DNA from: Tannerella sp.
GTDB lineage: Bacteria; Bacteroidota; Bacteroidia; Bacteroidales; Tannerellaceae
Assembly (NCBI GenBank): GCA_031263835.1
Contig: JAISEZ010000113.1
Location: 1 to 7,757, forward strand
DNA length: 7,757 nt
Direction of reading: 5' to 3'
A program made the position numbers and the translations under genes. Shown here piece after piece: positions 1-7,462 of the stretch. Positions within the stretch are counted from its first letter, which is position 1, and every line of letters starts with the position of its first letter. The notes beneath the pieces are model-generated. The model was not told the DNA's origin. It saw only the letters and a list, made by a program, of their open reading frames with translations, and did not search any database.

Positions 1-106
1 CTGTCCCTGGTGGCCGCAAACCGGGGAGGGAAATATCCGGAGAATCAGGTTTCTGGAATGGCTTAGAGATATTTATATAGAAAAATGTATGGAAGAACTG
101 AAATAG
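1..106 (+). other. Possible 3' end of an upstream gene, frame unresolved
   Basis: Two plus-strand frames are open from the window edge. One ends at TAG 64-66 (last residues ...ENQVSGMA) and has GC-rich, coding-like codons in its first half. The other ends at TAG 104-106 (last residues ...IEKCMEELK) and would close with a plausible amphipathic helix. Neither has a visible start, neither is long enough to be judged, and neither resembles the C-terminus of an ECF sigma factor as far as I can tell. At most one of them is real. Confidence 0.22.
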
Positions 107-293
107 CCTCTTTCGGGCCTCCTCTCTCCAAACGCCGTCAGGTGTTACCCTCACTGAGCATTCCGGCAGGTGGGTAACTCCTCCGGAGTGATGGGAATAC
201 ATTTTCCCGCCCACCGGGATTCACAGGCTATGCCTACGGCGTGATGCGACATTTTGAATGGCGCTCCATTTCCGAACGGAATATTAAAAAAAA
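107..293. other. Intergenic stretch rich in short inverted repeats
   Basis: No gene is apparent. Several short perfect inverted repeats can be seen: GTTACCC 144-150 with GGGTAAC 172-178; GGTGGG 169-174 with CCCACC 210-215; GGGAA 193-197 with TTCCC 204-208, nested inside the previous pair; and the palindrome CTCCGGAG 181-188. The first and second pairs overlap, so they would be alternative folds. A run of eight A at 286-293 would be a U8 tract in a minus-strand transcript, next to a weak 4-bp stem (TCCG 294-297 with CGGA 311-314). I recognise no known riboswitch or RNA family. It may be an intergenic repeat family or a decayed element. Confidence 0.3.
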
Positions 294-394
294 TCCGAAC
301 AGCCGGGAGCCGGACGGACGGAATTCAAACTGAATTCCGAACAGCCGGGAGCCGGACAGACGGAATTCAAACTGAATTCCGAACAGTCGGGAAC
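294..394. repeat. 42-bp tandem repeat, about 2.4 copies
   Basis: Copy 1 is 294-335, copy 2 is 336-377 (one mismatch, G316 to A358) and a partial third copy is 378-394 (15 of 17 bases). Around each unit end is an inverted repeat, CGGAATTC-AAACT-GAATTCCG (319-339 and 361-381), giving an 8-bp stem with a 5-nt loop. Each full unit also contains CCGG-GAG-CCGG (303-313 in copy 1). The unit length is a multiple of three, so both strands stay open through the array as a 14-residue peptide repeat. No start site, codon bias or known domain supports translation, and the array is best read as a noncoding minisatellite upstream of the operon. Confidence 0.9.
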
Positions 395-445
395 TAAGGA
401 AATGTACCGCACTCCATGATACTTAGCGCAGTATAACAGCGCCTC

Positions 446-469
446 AAAAAAAGAATGAACTCTTTTTTT
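446..469. terminator. A/T hairpin, terminator-like in both directions
   Basis: A perfect 9-bp stem, AAAAAAAGA (446-454) with TCTTTTTTT (461-469), encloses the 6-nt loop ATGAAC. Only one pair is G-C, so the stem is weak, but the T run forms the end of the stem on either strand. It lies about 80 bp before the anti-sigma gene and could insulate it from upstream transcription or act in its leader. It could also be nothing more than an A/T-rich palindrome. Confidence 0.35.
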
Positions 470-546
470 CCCCGCCGCTTTATTTTTTCCGTAAAAACAG
501 GGAATAAAAACGGACGTCACCTGTCTATTATGTAAAAAGAGGAGCA

Positions 547-1737
547 ATGACGAGCAACCCAAATTATAAGGACATCTTGCAGGATGACGACTTCATCCGG
601 TGGCGACTTACGGACGACAGCGAACTCGGTGCATACTGGGAAACCTGCCTCCGCGAGCATCCGGCCATGAAAGAGCCGTTCGAAAGAGCCGTCCGCGAAT
701 TTTCGAAAATACGGCTAAATAGGGAGCAGTTGTCGGACATCGAGTTTCAGCGTCTGCGGCAACGGATTCAGGACTCCGTTGCACGGGCGAACGGGAGAAA
801 ACGGTTTCGCCGGCTGATTCAAACGGCAGCCGCAGTCGCCGCCTGTATCGCAGTGGCTGCCGGTTTTTCGGTCTATTTCCTTCAGTCCCGTCCGGAATCG
901 CCCGCTCTTCCGTCCTGCGACATCATTGTAGGCGAAAACCTGGAAGACGAAGACATATACCTGATTACAGGCGCCGAGACGACGTCCTTCACGAAAGACA
1001 TTCGCGTGCAAATGGACGAACACGGCCTGGCGGTCGTGCAGGAGGCGGAGGGGGGTAAAACAACGCAGATAGCTACGAAAACGGCGGCGATGAATAAAAT
1101 GGTGGTTCCCTACGGAAAACGTTCGCAACTGGAACTTTCCGACGGAACGAAGGTCTGGATCAATTCCGGCTCGACGCTGGAATTTCCGGCAACCTTTACG
1201 GAAAATACGCGAACCGTACATCTGACGGGTGAAATCTATGTGGAAGTAGCCGAAGACCGGAAACGTCCTTTTCTGATTCGCACGGCTGATTTTCAGATAA
1301 AGGTGTACGGGACAAAATTCAACGTGACGGCCTATCGCGACCAGCCTGTCCAGTCCGTTGTTCTGGTGGAGGGACAGGTCGGGGTGGCAGTGAGCGACCG
1401 GGAAGAAGCGACACTCCAGCCGAACGAAAGGCTCACATACTGTGAGAAGCAGGTAAGCCGGGAAACCGTGGACGTCGCCAAATACACGAGCTGGAAAGAC
1501 GGCTACCTCGTATTGAAGCAGACGCCGATCGCCGACGTGCTGAAACTGATGGAGCGCTATTACAACCTGTCCTTTGACATTCACGATCACGTCGACCTTC
1601 AAGCCGTGACGTGCACGGGAAAAATATACCTCTCGGACAATCTGGATAACGTGATGAAAACGATTTCGCTGCTCTCGTCCACCAGGTATACGCGGGAAGA
1701 CAGGCAGATTTACATAGATATGAACCCTTTAAAATGA
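547..1737 (+). CDS. FecR-family anti-sigma factor (transmembrane, DUF4974 C-terminus)
   Basis: This 396-residue protein should sit in the inner membrane, hold an ECF sigma factor inactive in the cytoplasm, and release it when the partner transporter signals. Residues 1-90 form a charged, helical cytoplasmic part. One membrane segment spans about 91-112 (from IQTAAAVAAC). The periplasmic FecR domain covers about 187-285, with VVPYGKRSQLELSDGTKVW at its start, then the HLTGEIYVEV and KVYGTKFNV motifs. A DUF4974-type end, about 315-393, includes LVLKQTPIADVLKLMERYYN. Length and domain order are usual for the family in Bacteroidota. The ATG lies just after GAGGAG (538-543), closer than ideal, but ribosome binding sites are loose in this phylum and no better in-frame start follows near by. 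The gene lies 194 bp before susC, whose STN domain is the expected signalling partner. No cognate ECF sigma gene is seen in the window. I am sure of the family; the sigma partner is inferred. Confidence 0.94.
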   Translation: MTSNPNYKDILQDDDFIRWRLTDDSELGAYWETCLREHPAMKEPFERAVREFSKIRLNREQLSDIEFQRLRQRIQDSVARANGRKRFRRLIQTAAAVAACIAVAAGFSVYFLQSRPESPALPSCDIIVGENLEDEDIYLITGAETTSFTKDIRVQMDEHGLAVVQEAEGGKTTQIATKTAAMNKMVVPYGKRSQLELSDGTKVWINSGSTLEFPATFTENTRTVHLTGEIYVEVAEDRKRPFLIRTADFQIKVYGTKFNVTAYRDQPVQSVVLVEGQVGVAVSDREEATLQPNERLTYCEKQVSRETVDVAKYTSWKDGYLVLKQTPIADVLKLMERYYNLSFDIHDHVDLQAVTCTGKIYLSDNLDNVMKTISLLSSTRYTREDRQIYIDMNPLK

Positions 1738-1779
1738 ATGGCCTATGGAATAGGAGAAAAACAGCAGAGACAGGCATCG

Positions 1780-1812
1780 AAAAAAAACGGACGGTACCGT
1801 TAATACCGCCCG
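1780..1812 (-). terminator. Minus-strand intrinsic terminator in the fecR-susC gap
   Basis: The arms 1788-1796 and 1804-1812 form a 9-bp stem with a 7-nt loop (1797-1803). On the plus strand there is one A-C mismatch (1791/1809). In minus-strand RNA the same position becomes a U-G wobble, so the stem pairs fully only in that direction. Eight A at 1780-1787 give a U8 tract directly after the stem on the minus strand. No T run follows the hairpin on the plus strand. Stem, loop and U tract all fit an intrinsic terminator acting leftwards, although no minus-strand gene lies to the right to need it. Confidence 0.65.
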
Positions 1813-1858
1813 CTCCGGTGACAGTTAATCACTTCCGTAAGCAATTAAAAGTCTGGAA
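1780..1858 (-). ncRNA. Predicted cis-antisense small RNA in the susC leader
   Basis: A transcript of about 79 nt is predicted from a -7 box read leftwards (1870 to 1863) and the intrinsic terminator ending near 1780. The start near 1858 is estimated from the usual distance after the -7 box. Besides the terminator stem, the RNA could form a small GTGA/TCAC hairpin (plus coordinates 1818-1821 and 1829-1832). It would be complementary to the leader of any susC mRNA that starts between fecR and about 1800, or to fecR-susC readthrough RNA. It does not reach the susC start codon at 1932. Antisense RNAs placed between an anti-sigma gene and a susC homologue are known in Bacteroides (DonS of B. fragilis) and lower expression of the transport genes. 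Here the RNA is inferred from sequence signals and position alone; the -33 region is poor. Confidence 0.5.
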
Positions 1859-1862
1859 AACG

Positions 1863-1870
1863 CAAAGGTA
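1863..1870 (-). promoter_or_regulatory. Bacteroides-type -7 box on the minus strand
   Basis: Read on the minus strand, the bases are TACCTTTG, an exact match to TAnnTTTG, the -7 element used by the primary sigma factor of Bacteroidota. A -33 TTTG box at the usual spacing is not evident; that region reads ATTCTC on the minus strand. The strength of the call comes from the intrinsic terminator about 50 bp downstream on the same strand. The plus strand nearby has TTATTTTG (1874-1881), one base off the consensus, which could serve susC but lacks a clear -33 box too. Confidence 0.42.
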
Positions 1871-1882
1871 AGGATTATTTTG

Positions 1883-1927
1883 TCACTGAGAATAAATCAA
1901 CAGGTTATTAATGAATTAAATCAGTGA
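1883..1927 (+). promoter_or_regulatory. Inverted repeat ending just before the susC start
   Basis: TCACTGA (1883-1889) and TCAGTGA (1921-1927) are perfect inverted copies of 7 bp separated by 31 A/T-rich bases. The right arm ends 4 bases before the susC ATG. Inside the loop, AATAA (1891-1895) can pair with TTATT (1905-1909). In mRNA this could fold the ribosome-binding region into a stem and limit translation; as DNA it could be an operator. No strong Shine-Dalgarno sequence precedes the ATG. A chance match in A/T-rich DNA is possible. Confidence 0.33.
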
Positions 1928-1931
1928 TTAT

Positions 1932-4900
1932 ATGAAACATGAAGTATCTTTTTTAAACACGGCCGGGATAAAACATACAATTAGAAAAATGAAAATGTCG
2001 GTATGGATGATGTGTATCGGGATAAGCGCGGCGCTGGCCGGTAATGCCCATTCGCAGGAAGCGAAACTCTCTTTCCATTTCACGGATATGTCCATCAGGG
2101 AAGTAATCAGCGAAATCGAAAGGAACAGCGATTACGTTTTTGTATGGATAGATAATATCGACAAAGAAACGGAGAGAAAGGTCAACGTGCATGCCGAAGA
2201 GGCGGCAGTAGGGCAAATCCTTGACAAGGTGTTTTCGGAAACGCAGCTGTCCTACCGGATTCTGGACAAACAAATCGTCGTCTACCTGGAACGCCGGCAA
2301 CAGCAGCAACTGCCTGCCGCCATGCCGGAAGACCTCCTGATGCAGCAGCAGAACAGAAAGACCGTCACCGGCACGGTAACCGATGCCGGCGGCGAGGTTG
2401 CCGGCGCCAATATCGTAGAAAAAGGAACGGCCAACGGTACGATTACCGACGCGAACGGCCGGTTTTCGTTGAACGTATTGCCCGGCGCAACGCTGGTCAT
2501 CTCCTTCATCGGATACAATACGCAGGAAATAGCCGTGGGCAGTCAGACGAATCTGGAAATCCTGCTGACCGAAGACTCCCAAATGGTGGAAGAAGTCGTC
2601 GTGACCGCTTTCGGGCAGAAACGCGAACTGAAAACGCTGGGTTATTCCATCAGCAGCGTTTCGGCCAAAGATTTGACCGTAAGCGGAGTGGCGATGAACC
2701 CGGTACAGTCGCTATATGGAAAGGTGTCCGGGGTCACGCTTCGCCAGGGCGCTTCGGGGCCTACGGGAGGTATTGACTTCAAGATTCGGGCGGCAGCCGG
2801 TCTGGAAAGTTCGGCCAAGACACGTCCGCTGTTTGTGGTCGACGGTACGCCCATCTTTGACGAGGAATCGGGCTTCGGGGTGAACAATAAAGCCTATGAC
2901 TACGGTTCCGGAATCAACGACCTCAATCCCGAAGACATCGAATCAATGGATATCCTGAAGGGCGCCAAAGCTTCCGTACTGTACGGCAGCCAGGGCGCAA
3001 ACGGCGTCGTTCTGATCACCACCAAAAGCGGAAAGGACAAGAAAGGGCTGGGCATTGATTTCAGTTATCAAACCACGATCGAGCAGCCGAAAACGTACAT
3101 GCAGTTCCAGAATACTTACGGGCCGGGCACTTCCCCCTACGAAACCCGGGAAACCGCTGAGGTCGCAGGCCGGACATACGGGAAAGCCATCACCTCTCAA
3201 CGGAATTTCGGGCCGGCTTTCGACGGGGAAGATATTTACTGGTACGACGACAGGATAAGGCCTTACCTGGCGGAAGGAACAGGAATTGCAAACGGCGGCA
3301 GCGACGCATTCATGTCCAATTTCAGAACCGGCTTTTCCAATCAGGCCACGTTCGCCATTGCCGGCAACGGCGGTTTCGGAAATGCCCGTCTGGGATACAC
3401 CTACTATGATTATCAGGGCATCCAGGATAATTTCAGTCAGAAGAAAAACTCCATCAGTTTTGCATCGACCCTGAAACCTTCCAAACGGGTCAGCGTAGAC
3501 GTAAATTCCAATATTTACTTCATCAATACGGTAAACCGTATGGGACAGACCAACAACATGGTACAGGGGTTCCAGCGCGACGTTCCCTATGCCGAGTTCA
3601 AGGATTATTACAAAATCACGGATCCGGAAGACAAAAACTTCGGCTACAAAACCAACCTGGAAGCCCGAAGCTGGCCGACCGGATACTATTACCTGAAAGA
3701 ATATCTGGGCGGATTCTGGGACAGAGACCGGAACCGCGAAACGGATGACAAGTTTCACATGGTAGCCTCGGTCAAACCCACCATTCACTTCACGAATGAA
3801 GTCTATTTCATTGGCTATGCCGGATTCGACTACACCGACATTGACTACACGACCAGACTGGGCGTCACGCAGGTGTATCCCCAGATCAACGGTGGAAAGT
3901 ATGCCTTTGAAAGAAGAAACACCAATGTTCAGGAATACCGAGCGTTTTTGAACTTCGAGAAGCAGTTCGCCGACGACCGTCTCGGCGTTCACGTCTACGG
4001 AGGGCCGTTGTACAGGTCGCTGAAGGAAAACACCATCCGAACCGCGACGGAAGGCAACCTGCTGTATCCGGACTGGTTTCATATCAAGAACCAGGATCCT
4101 TCGAACTGGCCGTCGGCCGGCGGGCGGGACGCGGTGCTGAGTAACACTTTCTACACCACAAGCATGTATTCCATGCTGGGCGTGGCGACTTTGTCGTGGG
4201 ACGACGGCATCTATCTGGAGTTGAACGGACGTAACGACTGGTCGTCTACGCTGCCCGTTGAAAACAATTCCTATTTTTATCCGGGCGTCGCCCTGACGTG
4301 GGTCATGTCGAAATACGTCAGCATACCGGAAATGCAATTCGCCAAAGTCCGCATGTCATTTGCCGATGTCGGGCGCGAAGCTCCAACGGCGCATTATGCT
4401 TTCCAGAGCTACAACTCAAGCAAGCTGAACGGGACGGATGCGTACAAGGTAGATGCGCAGAACAGCCTGTTTGCGGGAGCGCTGAAGCCTGAACGGAAAC
4501 GGGAATTTGAAGTCGGTTTCGACATGATCTTTTTCCCCGAAGCCCGTTTGGCTCTGGACGCATCGTTCTATACGAACAATATTTACGACCAGATTATGGC
4601 CATTCCCCTTTCGCAGGTGACCGGCGCTACGGAAATCAAGATTAATGCCGGAAACGTGCATAACTGGGGATATGAACTGCAATTGAAAGGAACGCCCCTG
4701 CTGACGAAAGATTTCCGCTGGAACGTCATTTTCAACACGGCCAACCAGTATTCCAAAATCAGGAAACTGTATCCCGGCATCACGCAGAAGAATGTCTTCG
4801 ACATAGGCGGACAGACATACGTACAGGCCCGTGAAGGACAGCAGGTCGGCGACATCTGGGGACACGCCGTACGGCTGGCGCCCGACGGACAGCGGATTGT

Positions 4901-5612
4901 TTCCGGCGCAGCCTATTCCCTGGACGACAAGAATCTTTCGAAGATGGGCAATGTCTTTCCCGATTTTCTGGGAGGTTTCACCACGGATTTTACTTACAGG
5001 GACTTTTCGCTCAACCTTGTGTTCGACTACAAGTTCGGCTCCACCCTGTTCTCGTGGACAAACTACTGGATGCTGTATAACGGTATCAGCATGGAATCCA
5101 TGCAATACCGCGACGAAGCGCATGGCGGTCTGGCATACTACGTCAACGCCGGCAATGAAAAGGTGGCCTGGAAGCATGACCAGTCTGCGCCGGCCGAGTC
5201 GAGAGACCAGCGCGTCTATCATGACGGTCTGATTCTTCCGGGCGTAGTGGAGCGGGTGGAAAACGGGAATGCAACGTATGCCCCGAATACGCAAATCGTA
5301 TCCGCGCCCGAATATTACAGCAGTTACGCCCGCTGGACGAATGAAACAATGAATGCGGTGGACAGCAAGTTTAAAAACGACTACATCAAGGTGCGTGAAA
5401 TCGGGTTAACCTATACCGCTCCGCGCAAGATAGCCCGGAAACTGTCTGTACAGAATCTTCGCTTCACCCTGTTTGCCCGTAACCTGTGGTACCTGTACAA
5501 GACGCTGCCCAATCTGGATCCGGAATCGGCCATGGCTACCAATTCCTACATCGAATTTTCGCCGAATCCGACTCAGCAAACCTTCGGGTTGAACATCGGG
5601 ATAGGACTTTAA
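1932..5612 (+). CDS. SusC/RagA-type TonB-dependent outer-membrane transporter with STN signalling domain
   Basis: This 1226-residue outer-membrane barrel should import a ligand captured by the SusD-like partner, powered by TonB. A signal peptide covers about 1-41, with a hydrophobic core near 24-38 and likely cleavage after AHS. An STN domain follows at about 44-118, which in this class contacts the FecR-like anti-sigma factor. Next come a Gln-rich linker (about 121-142), a carboxypeptidase-D-like domain (about 143-213, GTVTDAGGEVAGANI) and a TonB-box-like EEVVVTAFG (220-228). The plug (about 230-370) has LYGKVSGVTL, PLFVVDGTP and the hallmark LNPEDIESMDILKGAKASVL with YGSQGANGVVLITTKSGK. The barrel fills the rest, with GRNDWSSTLP near 766-775 and VREIGLTYT and LFARNLWYLY near the end. 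It ends in Leu instead of the common terminal Phe. Met20 or Met22 could be the true start, but an extended N-terminus before the signal core is common in this subgroup. The substrate is unknown. Confidence 0.97.
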   Translation: MKHEVSFLNTAGIKHTIRKMKMSVWMMCIGISAALAGNAHSQEAKLSFHFTDMSIREVISEIERNSDYVFVWIDNIDKETERKVNVHAEEAAVGQILDKVFSETQLSYRILDKQIVVYLERRQQQQLPAAMPEDLLMQQQNRKTVTGTVTDAGGEVAGANIVEKGTANGTITDANGRFSLNVLPGATLVISFIGYNTQEIAVGSQTNLEILLTEDSQMVEEVVVTAFGQKRELKTLGYSISSVSAKDLTVSGVAMNPVQSLYGKVSGVTLRQGASGPTGGIDFKIRAAAGLESSAKTRPLFVVDGTPIFDEESGFGVNNKAYDYGSGINDLNPEDIESMDILKGAKASVLYGSQGANGVVLITTKSGKDKKGLGIDFSYQTTIEQPKTYMQFQNTYGPGTSPYETRETAEVAGRTYGKAITSQRNFGPAFDGEDIYWYDDRIRPYLAEGTGIANGGSDAFMSNFRTGFSNQATFAIAGNGGFGNARLGYTYYDYQGIQDNFSQKKNSISFASTLKPSKRVSVDVNSNIYFINTVNRMGQTNNMVQGFQRDVPYAEFKDYYKITDPEDKNFGYKTNLEARSWPTGYYYLKEYLGGFWDRDRNRETDDKFHMVASVKPTIHFTNEVYFIGYAGFDYTDIDYTTRLGVTQVYPQINGGKYAFERRNTNVQEYRAFLNFEKQFADDRLGVHVYGGPLYRSLKENTIRTATEGNLLYPDWFHIKNQDPSNWPSAGGRDAVLSNTFYTTSMYSMLGVATLSWDDGIYLELNGRNDWSSTLPVENNSYFYPGVALTWVMSKYVSIPEMQFAKVRMSFADVGREAPTAHYAFQSYNSSKLNGTDAYKVDAQNSLFAGALKPERKREFEVGFDMIFFPEARLALDASFYTNNIYDQIMAIPLSQVTGATEIKINAGNVHNWGYELQLKGTPLLTKDFRWNVIFNTANQYSKIRKLYPGITQKNVFDIGGQTYVQAREGQQVGDIWGHAVRLAPDGQRIVSGAAYSLDDKNLSKMGNVFPDFLGGFTTDFTYRDFSLNLVFDYKFGSTLFSWTNYWMLYNGISMESMQYRDEAHGGLAYYVNAGNEKVAWKHDQSAPAESRDQRVYHDGLILPGVVERVENGNATYAPNTQIVSAPEYYSSYARWTNETMNAVDSKFKNDYIKVREIGLTYTAPRKIARKLSVQNLRFTLFARNLWYLYKTLPNLDPESAMATNSYIEFSPNPTQQTFGLNIGIGL

Positions 5613-5651
5613 ACGCATGAATAGAGTTGATAATGATTAAAGAGGAAGATT

Positions 5652-7433
5652 ATGAAAAAGATTTATTATATACTGATAGCAATAGCGACAGCAGGCATGA
5701 CCGGCTGTCAATCCGAACTGGAAGAGAACTTCAAAGACCCTGGCGTCTACGCGCCCACAACTGAAGTCGTCAGCGGCATGTTCACGACGCTGGTCAGCAA
5801 CGGGCGCACCGGATTTGTGAATGACTACAGCGACTGGTGGCATCAGGCCGACGCGGGAGGATATCTCTGGTATTGCGAGCTGTACGCCCGGTATTACGGA
5901 ACGCGATATGCCTGGATAGCCGATCTGGTCGACCCGAAAAACAGTTACGATCCGGACGGCCTGCAAAACACGGTTTTCAACGTCATCTACAACAACTTCA
6001 AGGAAATGCCCCTGATGAGCATTGAACTGGCCAAACTCTCCGAAGAGGAACAGAAAGACCTGACGATCTACATCTCGCTTGCGGAGTTGCTTTTTAACAC
6101 CAGAGTCACCTGGTCGGTAGACATCTACAACAGCATTCCGTATTTCAACGCCGTCAAAGGTATCGAAGGCGTTTTCTTTGCCGAATACGACGATCCGAAG
6201 GAAATCTATCTAAGTGCGCTGGATATTGTCAGGAAACGGTCGGACGAACTGCTCCCGGCCTACGAAGGGATGTCGGACGACGGAAAAAAGAAGTTTGCCA
6301 CGCAGGATGTGATCTTCCGTGGAGATGTCCGGAAATGGCTGTCCTACGCCGACGCCATGCGTCTGCGGCTGGCCGTGCGCATTTCGGGCGTGCTGCCGGA
6401 CGAGGCCCGGACGATCATTAGCGAAGTGCTGTCACGCGGCAACCTGCCGACCGAAGACCTTGAGATCGAGCCGCAGGAATGGTTCCGCTCCAACCGGAGC
6501 GCCGGCGATGGCGGTACGTATCGCCGGGGAATGAGGGAACGTGATTACGCCGGATTCATTCCGCCCCTGCTCACCGACATCATGTCGCGCGACGGCAAGG
6601 ACGAATACACGCCCGGGGTCGACGATCCCCGTATGCCGGTGCTGTTTACCGGAGCCAGGGGATCGGACATTGCAACCGGCCTGTATGTATTCCGTCCCGT
6701 CAACATGGACTGCGAATCGGCAACGACGCTCTACGACGGCGGAGGCGGAGCCAATGGAGAGTACGGCTACATTACGGACTACAATTCCTATGTCGACCCG
6801 GAACGCTACATCACAACCAACTGGTACATGTGCTGGAACATAGCCACGTATCCCTGGAATCATGATCCGCAACCCGTGTTCACGACAGGCGAAGTAGAAC
6901 TGCTGAAAGCGGAAATCGCACTCAAAAACCTGGGCAATACCGGTGCCACGGCCGAACAGCATATACACAATGCCATCATCCGTTCGACGGATTACTGGTA
7001 TCGTCACAATGCTTACAACCAGTGGGTAGGAACCGGTGCAGATCCGAGTCCGGAAGTGAAACAGTTTCTGCAACCCGCGAAACCGGATGCCGCCATGATT
7101 GCCGCTTTTGCGGATGTTGTCAGGAACGATTATCTTCAGGCCGCCGATCTGGAAGCCAAAATGGAGATCATCATGCAGCAAAAGTATGTGCATCTCAATG
7201 TTCACAACCCGCAGGAACTGTTTACGGAACTTCGACGCACCCGTCATCCGAAGCTCAATCCCATTGTGTTTAATGCTTCAACCGTCATTCACACGGTGAT
7301 CAACCGGATTCCGTATCCGCAATCCGAATCGGCCAACAATTTCGAACAATACTCGAAAGTCATTGAGCAGGATAATTTCACCTCGCCCATCTTCTGGATG
7401 GACAAACCTGACGTCTCGTTTTATAAGTATTGA
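5652..7433 (+). CDS. SusD-like surface lipoprotein (SusD_2-type)
   Basis: This 593-residue lipoprotein should sit on the cell surface over the SusC-like barrel and bind its ligand. The signal peptide ends in a lipobox, GMTGC, with Cys19 as the lipid-bearing residue. The acidic SELEE just after it suits export to the surface. The fold is helical, and several segments match the SusD_2 branch: DIYNSIPYFNA (157-167), the KWLSYADAMRLRLAVRIS helix (228-245), VDDPRMPVLF (323-332), TTGEVELLKAEIAL (411-424), the MQQKYVHLNVHNPQELFTEL helix with RRTRHPKL (508-535), and RIPYPQSESANN near the end (552-563). A Gly-rich loop (363-366) and cysteines at 75, 354 and 394 may shape the binding face. AGAGGAAG (5641-5648) is a good ribosome binding site. 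The gene starts 39 bp after susC, so the two form one operon. The family is clear; the ligand is not, and no degradative enzyme is encoded beside it here. Confidence 0.95.
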   Translation: MKKIYYILIAIATAGMTGCQSELEENFKDPGVYAPTTEVVSGMFTTLVSNGRTGFVNDYSDWWHQADAGGYLWYCELYARYYGTRYAWIADLVDPKNSYDPDGLQNTVFNVIYNNFKEMPLMSIELAKLSEEEQKDLTIYISLAELLFNTRVTWSVDIYNSIPYFNAVKGIEGVFFAEYDDPKEIYLSALDIVRKRSDELLPAYEGMSDDGKKKFATQDVIFRGDVRKWLSYADAMRLRLAVRISGVLPDEARTIISEVLSRGNLPTEDLEIEPQEWFRSNRSAGDGGTYRRGMRERDYAGFIPPLLTDIMSRDGKDEYTPGVDDPRMPVLFTGARGSDIATGLYVFRPVNMDCESATTLYDGGGGANGEYGYITDYNSYVDPERYITTNWYMCWNIATYPWNHDPQPVFTTGEVELLKAEIALKNLGNTGATAEQHIHNAIIRSTDYWYRHNAYNQWVGTGADPSPEVKQFLQPAKPDAAMIAAFADVVRNDYLQAADLEAKMEIIMQQKYVHLNVHNPQELFTELRRTRHPKLNPIVFNASTVIHTVINRIPYPQSESANNFEQYSKVIEQDNFTSPIFWMDKPDVSFYKY

Positions 7434-7462
7434 TTTTGTCAAGGCGGCAAGTCAGTCCATTC

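Noticed and set aside
294..419. Plus-strand open frame through the 42-bp repeats
   Set aside because: It follows a TAA at 285-287, lacks a start codon until near its end, and is explained by the repeat period.
475..490. Plus-strand TATTTTTT as a promoter -7 box for the anti-sigma gene
   Set aside because: It lacks the final G of TAnnTTTG and has no TTTG at the expected -33 distance; any A/T-rich stretch would match as well.
284..562. 92-residue minus-strand open frame containing a 14-residue repeat
   Set aside because: Its repeat comes only from the 42-bp tandem array being a multiple of three, it overlaps the start of the anti-sigma gene, and it shows no domain or codon signal of its own.
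715..1602. 295-residue minus-strand open frame inside the anti-sigma gene
   Set aside because: It is the shadow of the FecR-like gene, without recognisable domains.
1738..1931. Small protein gene in the gap between the anti-sigma and susC genes
   Set aside because: No frame there has a start, a plausible length and coding character; the visible signals point to RNA.
2943..4337. 464-residue minus-strand open frame inside the susC-like gene
   Set aside because: It is the antisense shadow of a strong SusC coding sequence with unmistakable family motifs; its own translation has no recognisable domain.
6432..7247. 271-residue minus-strand open frame inside the susD-like gene
   Set aside because: It is the shadow of the SusD-like gene, without recognisable domains.
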